Source: Bacteroidota bacterium
GTDB taxonomy: Bacteria > Bacteroidota > Ignavibacteria > Ignavibacteriales > Melioribacteraceae
Direction of reading: 5' to 3'
Assembly (NCBI GenBank): GCA_021814855.1
Contig: JAKAHQ010000040.1
Location: 1 to 9,037 of the forward strand
Length of the DNA: 9,037 nucleotides
The notes under the pieces are model-generated. The model made no database searches and was not told the origin of the DNA. It saw only the letters and a list, made by a program, of their open reading frames with translations. Made by a program: the position numbers and the translations under genes. This document shows, in pieces, positions 5,220-9,037 of the stretch (positions are counted from its first letter, which is position 1; every line of letters starts with the position of its first letter).

Positions 5220-7246
5220 TGGAACGCCTTCAAAATATTGAAATGAATGACGATTACATCCGCAAGGTGTTCTTGTTCAATATAAATAAAATTAGAACGG
5301 AGAACCGCCGTTTATTAATGCCGCCGCCGGATATTTCGGTCTGGCAGCTTGCCGATCAAGAAAGAATTCTCCCATCCGACGCGCCGCGTCCGGGCAAATG
5401 GTCTACGCCGGAAATACCGCACACGCGCGGAATGATGGAATCATTTTCGGATCCCAAAGTGCGCCGCATTAGCTGTATGGGTTCATCACAAATATTAAAA
5501 ACCGAATCGCTTATTCTCAATCCCATCCTTTGGTACATCTTAACGCGCCCATGCAATATTATGATAATGTTCCCGACCGATAACGACATACGCGCGTTTT
5601 CCAAAGAACGTTTAATGCCGATGATAAACGGATGCCGCGCGCTCCGCCAAAAAGTTCATTCGCAAAAAAAAGAAAGCGGAGAAAGAAATACGTCGGTAAG
5701 AATTAGTTTCCCCGGCGGACATCTGGAAATTATTTCCGGTTCGTCTGCGGCGGGTACGCGCCAGCGGTCCGAACAAATTACAATGGCTGATGATATCGAT
5801 AAACTTACCATTGGTCAACAGCGCGAAGGCGATCCGTTAACCCGTCTGCGTAAACGCACGACGGCTTACAAAAAGTTCGGCAAAGATTTGAACGTTGCTA
5901 TCAGCACTCCTACGCGCGTTAAGCAATCTAGAATTGCGCTTGAATATGAAAAAAGCAACATGCTGAAATACCATGTTACTTGTCCGCACTGCGGAACGCA
6001 ATTTTATTTTAAGCATGAGCGGCTGGTGTGGCAAAAAGAAAAAGACATGTTCGGAAAGGTGATTAAACAATTCCCGGAAACCGCTGTTTATCCTTGCGAT
6101 GGATGCGGCGCGGAAATTAACGAAGCTGAAAGATTAAATATGCTGGAAAACGGAATATGGATTGCTGAACGTCCGGAAATTAAAAAGCATGTTGGATTTT
6201 GGATTAACGAACTTAGCTCAACACTTTCATCCTTCGCGGAAGTTGCCGAACAGATTATTGACGCCGGAGATAATCCCGAAAAACTTGAACCGCTTTATAA
6301 TACTGTTTTCGGTTTGCCTTACGAAGCCGGTGAAGGCGAGAAGGCGGATATTGACGATCTCAAAACTCATGTTGAATCTTTTATCGATATCAATAATCCG
6401 TTTGTTGTGCCGAATGAAATTTTATACGCGGTGCAAACAACGGACGTTCAGAAAGACCGATTAGAAACTATGGTCATCGGCGTTGGGATGGAGAAAGAAC
6501 TTTGGGTTTTGCTTTATCAAAAAATTTATGGTGATACTTTACGCGCTAACGATCAATGCTGGAAAACAGACGATGGAATTTTCTTTGCGGATTGGCGGCG
6601 GAAGGATGGAGTTAAAATTCCGCTTCTCCGGCATTTCAAAGATACCGGCTACTTCGCGCCGACTGTTTATAAAAATGTTGCGGGCAAACATCAGAACGGA
6701 ATTTACCCGGTGAAAGGTAAAGGCGGAATCGGCGTTCCTATCATTCCGCATAAATGGCAGCCCGCCGGAGAATTTGGAAGATGCAGATTATTGCATCTCG
6801 GCAGTAACGCCGCAAAGCAAGAACTTTTCAAGATGCTCTCCATAAAGCGACCGGAAGGAATTGCGCCGGATGAGCCGGTCCCAAACTATATCCACTTCCC
6901 GGATTGTTATTGCGATGATGAATTCTTTGAACAGTTTCAAAGTGAAGTTGCAATAAAAAAACTGGTCGGCAATCTGGAATATTACGTTTATGTAAAACCG
7001 GACCGTCATACATCGAATGAGGTTATTGATTTAATGTACATGGGAATTGCGGCAATATATCATATCCATCCCAACGAAAAAGCGATTAAAAGAAATATGG
7101 ATAAACAAGCAGAGAGATTGAGAAATCAGAAATCAGAAATCGGAAATCAGAATGAAATAGGAAAAACGGAAAGTCAAACTCAAAATTCAAAACTCAAAAT
7201 TCAAAACTCACGAAAACATAGACGCACACAAGCGAGGAGAAGGTGA
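5216..7246 (+). CDS. terL: Phage terminase large subunit, GpA family
   Basis: This is the 676-residue ATPase/nuclease that cuts and translocates phage DNA into proheads. The ATPase domain has a Walker A-like segment GSSQILKTES (89-98), the family block SGSSAAGTRQRSEQ (174-187) and a Walker B-like MADDID (190-195). A zinc-ribbon insert has C256/C259 and C294/C297. The nuclease domain starts with AVQTTDVQKDRLE (D410 as a probable metal ligand) and has NEVIDLMYMG at 601-610 near the C terminus. Length is normal for GpA. Position 94, usually Gly before the Walker Lys, is Leu. The last 40 residues are encoded largely by 7-bp tandem repeats (7121-7148 and 7179-7206) followed by a basic tail KHRRTQARRR. 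ATG 5216 overlaps the small-subunit stop and has GGAAG (5204-5208) upstream. Confidence 0.95.
   Translation: MMERLQNIEMNDDYIRKVFLFNINKIRTENRRLLMPPPDISVWQLADQERILPSDAPRPGKWSTPEIPHTRGMMESFSDPKVRRISCMGSSQILKTESLILNPILWYILTRPCNIMIMFPTDNDIRAFSKERLMPMINGCRALRQKVHSQKKESGERNTSVRISFPGGHLEIISGSSAAGTRQRSEQITMADDIDKLTIGQQREGDPLTRLRKRTTAYKKFGKDLNVAISTPTRVKQSRIALEYEKSNMLKYHVTCPHCGTQFYFKHERLVWQKEKDMFGKVIKQFPETAVYPCDGCGAEINEAERLNMLENGIWIAERPEIKKHVGFWINELSSTLSSFAEVAEQIIDAGDNPEKLEPLYNTVFGLPYEAGEGEKADIDDLKTHVESFIDINNPFVVPNEILYAVQTTDVQKDRLETMVIGVGMEKELWVLLYQKIYGDTLRANDQCWKTDDGIFFADWRRKDGVKIPLLRHFKDTGYFAPTVYKNVAGKHQNGIYPVKGKGGIGVPIIPHKWQPAGEFGRCRLLHLGSNAAKQELFKMLSIKRPEGIAPDEPVPNYIHFPDCYCDDEFFEQFQSEVAIKKLVGNLEYYVYVKPDRHTSNEVIDLMYMGIAAIYHIHPNEKAIKRNMDKQAERLRNQKSEIGNQNEIGKTESQTQNSKLKIQNSRKHRRTQARRR
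7121..7148 (+). repeat. Heptamer tandem repeat 1, AGAAATC x4, inside terL 3' end
   Basis: There are four consecutive 7-bp units, the last with one change (GGAAATC). They encode the low-complexity segment RNQKSEIGN of the large terminase. Seven is not a multiple of three, so gain or loss of one unit would shift the reading frame of the C-terminal tail. Confidence 0.8.
7179..7206 (+). repeat. Heptamer tandem repeat 2, (C/T)TCAAAA x4, inside terL 3' end
   Basis: The alternating 7-bp units CTCAAAA and TTCAAAA repeat twice (a 14-bp period) and are followed by CTCA. They encode the segment TQNSKLKIQNS, directly before the basic tail of the large terminase. Confidence 0.8.
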
Positions 7247-7249
7247 AAA

Positions 7250-7284
7250 GCAGTATGCAGTATTTAGAAATTAGTAATTAGAAT
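7250..7284 (+). repeat. Heptamer tandem repeats 3, GCAGTAT x2 then TTAGAAA-like x3
   Basis: Five uninterrupted 7-bp units fill most of the spacer between the large terminase and the next gene: GCAGTAT twice, then TTAGAAA, TTAGTAA, TTAGAAT. Two different repeat families are joined exactly in 7-bp register. Confidence 0.75.
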
Positions 7285-7318
7285 AAAGGATTATTTTTCT
7301 AAAAAAAGCGAGGGAGAA

Positions 7319-7549
7319 ATGAACCTATACAAAGTGATATTAAAATTTGCTTACAACCACAGCAGAGAATTTACATTTTACGTGATTGCTAAAAACTTAC
7401 AAGATGCTGGAGATTTAGCAATAGAAACATTTAAGAAATATGATTATGGCGATTGCCATTTACACGCAACCGAGCTAATTGCAAGCGAAGGACAATATGC
7501 GAAGCCATACATATTGCTAATTGCGAATGAAGCGGAGGCGCGAAAATGA
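7319..7549 (+). CDS. Hypothetical small phage protein, 76 aa
   Basis: I cannot name a family. The layout MNLYKVILKFAYN, then FTFYVIAKNLQDAGDLAIE, then DCHLHATELIASEGQYAKPYILLIA suggests a small beta-alpha-beta protein of a kind common in phages (a short strand pair, an 'AxNLQDA' helix, then a final strand). There is no membrane segment. GAGG (7310-7313) lies 5 nt before ATG 7319. The stop TGA overlaps the start of the next gene (ATGA), so the two are probably translated together. It is AT-rich compared with the terminase genes and is likely an accessory gene inserted after them. Confidence 0.75.
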   Translation: MNLYKVILKFAYNHSREFTFYVIAKNLQDAGDLAIETFKKYDYGDCHLHATELIASEGQYAKPYILLIANEAEARK

Positions 7550-7746
7550 ATTGGTGTAAAATAAAACATAATTGGTTTAGAGTGCCGGAGCCGAATAAGT
7601 TTGGTTTCTCGGTTAGAATTTGCAAAAGATGCAAAACCGTTCAAAGATTTTCCGGTCGTAGTGGAAGTTGGTTTACGATTACCGAATACAAAGAACAATA
7701 TCTTGCATCTCTGCCAACAACCAACAACCAACCGTCAACTAAATGA
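7546..7746 (+). CDS. Small putative zinc-binding protein, 66 aa
   Basis: This is a short protein with a candidate metal site: WCKIKHNW at residues 3-10 and RICKRCKTVQ at 25-34, giving C4, H7, C27 and C30 as possible ligands of a small zinc ribbon. The function is unknown. GGAGG (7534-7538) lies 7 nt before ATG 7546 and the start overlaps the previous stop. The last dozen residues (SLPTTNNQPSTK) come from a heptamer repeat tract, so the original C terminus may have been lost or extended. The stop TGA overlaps an ATG (7743) that opens only a 7-codon remnant of the gene found further down at 7990. Confidence 0.7.
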   Translation: MNWCKIKHNWFRVPEPNKFGFSVRICKRCKTVQRFSGRSGSWFTITEYKEQYLASLPTTNNQPSTK

Positions 7747-7757
7747 AAACTAAAGCA
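7714..7757 (+). repeat. 44-bp direct repeat, copy 1 (heptamers CCAACAA plus a start-codon segment)
   Basis: It matches 7961-8004 at 41 of 44 positions by eye, at a distance of 247 bp. The first part is four heptamers (CCAACAA twice, CCAACCG, TCAACTA). The rest is AATGAAAAC followed by TAAAGCA, the start of a downstream gene. It lies across the end of the zinc-binding-protein gene. Confidence 0.9.
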
Positions 7758-7766
7758 GCTATGTAG
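7743..7766 (+). pseudogene. Truncated 5' remnant of the gene at 7990 (MKTKAAM then stop)
   Basis: The ATG and first codons read MKTKAAM and then TAG. The intact gene at 7990 begins MKTKAIM. The remnant lies in copy 1 of the 44-bp direct repeat and overlaps the previous stop in an ATGA arrangement, like a formerly coupled start. It shows that the zinc-binding-protein gene was probably once followed directly by the gene now at 7990. Confidence 0.65.
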
Positions 7767-7779
7767 CTAGGAGGACGTG

Positions 7780-7989
7780 ATGGACGATAAGACGAAATTA
7801 GAAATATTATCACGAGAAATTAAATTGCTTGAGAAGTTGTTGGATACAATTAACCCAAATTGGCATTTGGAAATATTGCACGAATTAGCTGATGATGGAA
7901 ATTGTATAATAGAAGATGGCTGCATACAAATAAGAGCAGCAATAAAATATTTGCAAGAATCCAACAACCAACAACGAACCGCCAACTAA
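7780..7989 (+). CDS. Hypothetical small helical protein, 69 aa
   Basis: I do not recognise this protein. It reads MDDKTKLEILSREIKLLEKLL, then a short loop with NPNWHLEILHELADDG, two cysteines, and a helix IRAAIKYLQE. It is soluble, acidic and likely helical. A perfect AGGAGG (7769-7774) sits 5 nt before ATG 7780; a GTG at 7777 is too close to it. The final residues NNQQRTAN come from heptamer repeats. The gene is flanked by the two 44-bp direct repeats, is AT-rich, and looks like an inserted small cassette. Confidence 0.7.
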   Translation: MDDKTKLEILSREIKLLEKLLDTINPNWHLEILHELADDGNCIIEDGCIQIRAAIKYLQESNNQQRTAN

Positions 7990-8004
7990 ATGAAAACCAA
8001 AGCA
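7961..8004 (+). repeat. 44-bp direct repeat, copy 2
   Basis: This is the second copy of the repeat at 7714. It has heptamers CCAACAA twice, CGAACCG and CCAACTA, then AATGAAAACCAAAGCA, which here is the intact start of the next gene. There are three mismatches to copy 1. Confidence 0.9.
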
Positions 8005-8337
8005 ATCATGTTGGCGGCGGAACACGCGCGGCTATACGGTATCTGCGATGAAACCGCGTACCGCAACCGGCTCATCAAATTGGAATTTGAGCAATTGAAA
8101 ATTGATTGTCCCGGTGAAATTGTAGAAACGTTAATTCAGCGCCTTGCCGAAAAAAAATGGAACGGAATATTTTTAAGTCCCGGGAGAATCCGCGAGATTT
8201 GTTATCCGGAAGGTGAGCAGAAAAAAAGCATAGAACTCGCAATTCAACTTGCGACTGATGAAATAACTATAAATCCAACATCAACCATCCAACATCAACC
8301 ATCTAAGAAGCGCCGCACATACGCCCGCCGAAAGTAA
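7990..8337 (+). CDS. Hypothetical phage protein, 115 aa, with basic C-terminal tail
   Basis: I cannot name a family. Residues 1-85 look like a helical domain (LAAEHARLYGICDETAYRN, then LIQRLAEKKWNGIFLSPGR and IREICYPEG). Residues 93-104 (INPTSTIQHQPS) come from heptamer repeats. The protein ends KKRRTYARRK, very like the large terminase tail KHRRTQARRR. GC content is like the terminase genes, so this is probably a core phage gene interrupted from its former upstream neighbour by the insertion at 7758-7989. No Shine-Dalgarno sequence is visible, but the ATG follows the previous TAA directly, so re-initiation is possible. An alternative ATG at 8008 also lacks one. Confidence 0.7.
   Translation: MKTKAIMLAAEHARLYGICDETAYRNRLIKLEFEQLKIDCPGEIVETLIQRLAEKKWNGIFLSPGRIREICYPEGEQKKSIELAIQLATDEITINPTSTIQHQPSKKRRTYARRK
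8273..8307 (+). repeat. Heptamer tandem repeat 4, ATCCAAC/ATCAACC, inside a gene 3' end
   Basis: The 7-bp units ATCCAAC, ATCAACC, ATCCAAC, ATCAACC and the degenerate ATCTAAG run in unbroken register. They encode the low-complexity segment before the basic tail of the 115-residue protein, the same position as the tracts in terL. Confidence 0.8.
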
Positions 8338-8359
8338 AATTAAGCGGGGAAAAACCGGA

Positions 8360-8458
8360 ATGATTCCCTCCACGCACCGCGCGATATTTAAGCAGACTAA
8401 AAAAGGATTTTGTAAATGTCCCTTTGCTCTGCGATCACTAACAATAAAAGTTTGCTGA
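8360..8458 (+). CDS. Possible small or truncated ORF, 32 aa
   Basis: The frame reads MIPSTHRAIFKQTKKGFCK then CPFALRS and ends KVC. It begins in higher-GC sequence and has GGGG and CCGGA upstream of the ATG. It overlaps the start of the next gene in another frame. It could be the 5' end of a core phage gene whose remainder was replaced by the AT-rich gene at 8416, or chance. No family is recognised. Confidence 0.25.
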   Translation: MIPSTHRAIFKQTKKGFCKCPFALRSLTIKVC

Positions 8459-8691
8459 AATTCAGAATCCCTTTACCCGAAACGACTTCTAAGAGAAGTC
8501 ATTATTCTTATCAGCAATTATTATTAGCCTCTGCAGAAACTTATCTAAAACGGAATCACCCAAATGCCAAACATCCGAATAAAACTTTAATACGATTTCA
8601 AGAAATCTATGATGGACGGAAGTATTTGCAATTCACAATTCCCGTTTTCAATCATAAAAATGAAACGAAGATAATTGAAGTTGAGAATTAG
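8416..8691 (+). CDS. Hypothetical phage protein, 91 aa
   Basis: I do not recognise this protein. It has a basic, polar N-terminal half (KFRIPLPETTSKRSHYSYQQL), a helix LLLASAETYLKRNHPN and a C-terminal strand pair (IRFQEIYDGRKYLQFTIPVF). It has no membrane segment or Cys motif. AAAGGA (8402-8407) lies 8 nt before ATG 8416. It is AT-rich relative to the genes on either side. In many phages with GpA-type terminases a small gpW-like joining protein sits near here, but I see no specific gpW signature. The next gene starts 9 nt after its stop. Confidence 0.6.
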   Translation: MSLCSAITNNKSLLKFRIPLPETTSKRSHYSYQQLLLASAETYLKRNHPNAKHPNKTLIRFQEIYDGRKYLQFTIPVFNHKNETKIIEVEN

Positions 8692-8700
8692 AGACTAAGA

Positions 8701-9037
8701 ATGAATTTAACATCGTTAAAACTTATCGCCAAAACTAATTGGTCGTGGCTCGAAGCGCCGACCGGTTATTTGAATTCCAACGGTTATACTTTCAAAATTA
8801 ATTTTTACAAGAATGCTACCAACAGTTTTTCCATCACCGGCGTTAATGAATCCGATCAATGGCGCATGGCAATTACTTCCGCCGTTAATATTTACGCGAG
8901 CGGATTATATCAATGGCAAGCGATTGCAACCAAAGACGGTTTAGACACTCCCGTTGCAAGCGGAACAATCACAACTCAACCCAACCTTGCCGATGAAACC
9001 GATCCGCGCGGAGTTTGGACCCGTATTTACCAAAATT
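8701..9037 (+). CDS. Partial phage gene (5' part), conserved-looking post-terminase protein
   Basis: The frame stays open from ATG 8701 to the window edge (112 codons). It reads MNLTSLKLIAKTNWSWLEAP, then GYLNSNGYTFKINF, SGLYQWQAIATKDG, VASGTITTQPNLADETDPRG and VWTRIYQN. The pattern of a beta-rich domain with W-Q-A, then G-x-I-x-x-x-P-N-L-A and D-x-R-G-x-W resembles a small protein often encoded just after GpA-type terminases, before the portal. The product name and role are not established; a packaging or head-assembly accessory role is an inference from position. GC is back to core level, with codon use like the terminase genes. The spacer AGACTAAGA gives only a weak ribosome binding site. 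Confidence 0.7.
   Translation, partial: MNLTSLKLIAKTNWSWLEAPTGYLNSNGYTFKINFYKNATNSFSITGVNESDQWRMAITSAVNIYASGLYQWQAIATKDGLDTPVASGTITTQPNLADETDPRGVWTRIYQN

Noticed and set aside
7121..8307. CRISPR array
   Set aside because: The repeats are 7-bp tandem units without spacers and with differing sequences; no direct-repeat/spacer pattern or cas gene is present.

Overview
The window is a piece of a tailed-phage or prophage genome. It holds the DNA-packaging genes of a double-stranded DNA phage (a Nu1-like small terminase subunit followed by a GpA-type large subunit) and the first post-terminase genes. Upstream lies a long accessory region rich in nucleic-acid-modification families. Every supported gene is on the + strand. 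Low GC, lysine-rich proteins and the sequence style suggest a host from the Bacteroidota/Ignavibacteriota side of the tree. That is an impression, not a demonstration, because no host gene, tRNA, integrase or attachment site is present.

Layout. 1-223: no convincing gene. 224-2412: four AT-rich accessory genes, namely a beta-class DNA methyltransferase, two small unknowns, and an XF1762-family GNAT-like protein. Each is preceded by a short related GC-rich stem-loop motif beginning AAC. 2411-2543: a dense set of nested hairpins, probably a structured repeat or RNA element. 2640-4701: a compact overlapping gene set. It comprises a DUF5131 (phage Gp37/Gp68) protein that appears fused in frame to the tail of another protein, an ABC-ATPase/GNAT fusion protein, and a small ASCH-domain protein. 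By hand count GC falls from about 44% (2641-3120) to about 30% (3121-3420). It stays near 26% through the ASCH gene and rises again exactly at the small terminase, so 3121-4697 looks like an inserted AT-rich cassette. 4698-7246: small and large terminase, coupled by ATGA overlaps. 7319-8691: small phage genes, partly AT-rich 'morons', separated or ended by 7-bp tandem repeats of several different sequences. 8701-end: the start of a conserved-looking gene cut by the window edge.

How the genes may work together. Terminase small and large subunits recognise and translocate the genome into proheads. The genes before them (methyltransferase, two GNAT-type proteins, ABC ATPase, DUF5131 radical-SAM-like Cys motif, ASCH/PUA-like domain) are families repeatedly seen around phage DNA or RNA modification. 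A base-modification role that protects phage DNA from host restriction is the simplest inference, but no substrate can be read from sequence. The most notable points are the apparent DUF5131 chimera with a sharp GC break, the multi-hairpin element, the set of heptanucleotide repeats that run into coding 3' ends (including that of the large terminase), and a 44-bp direct repeat carrying a dead copy of the next gene's start.
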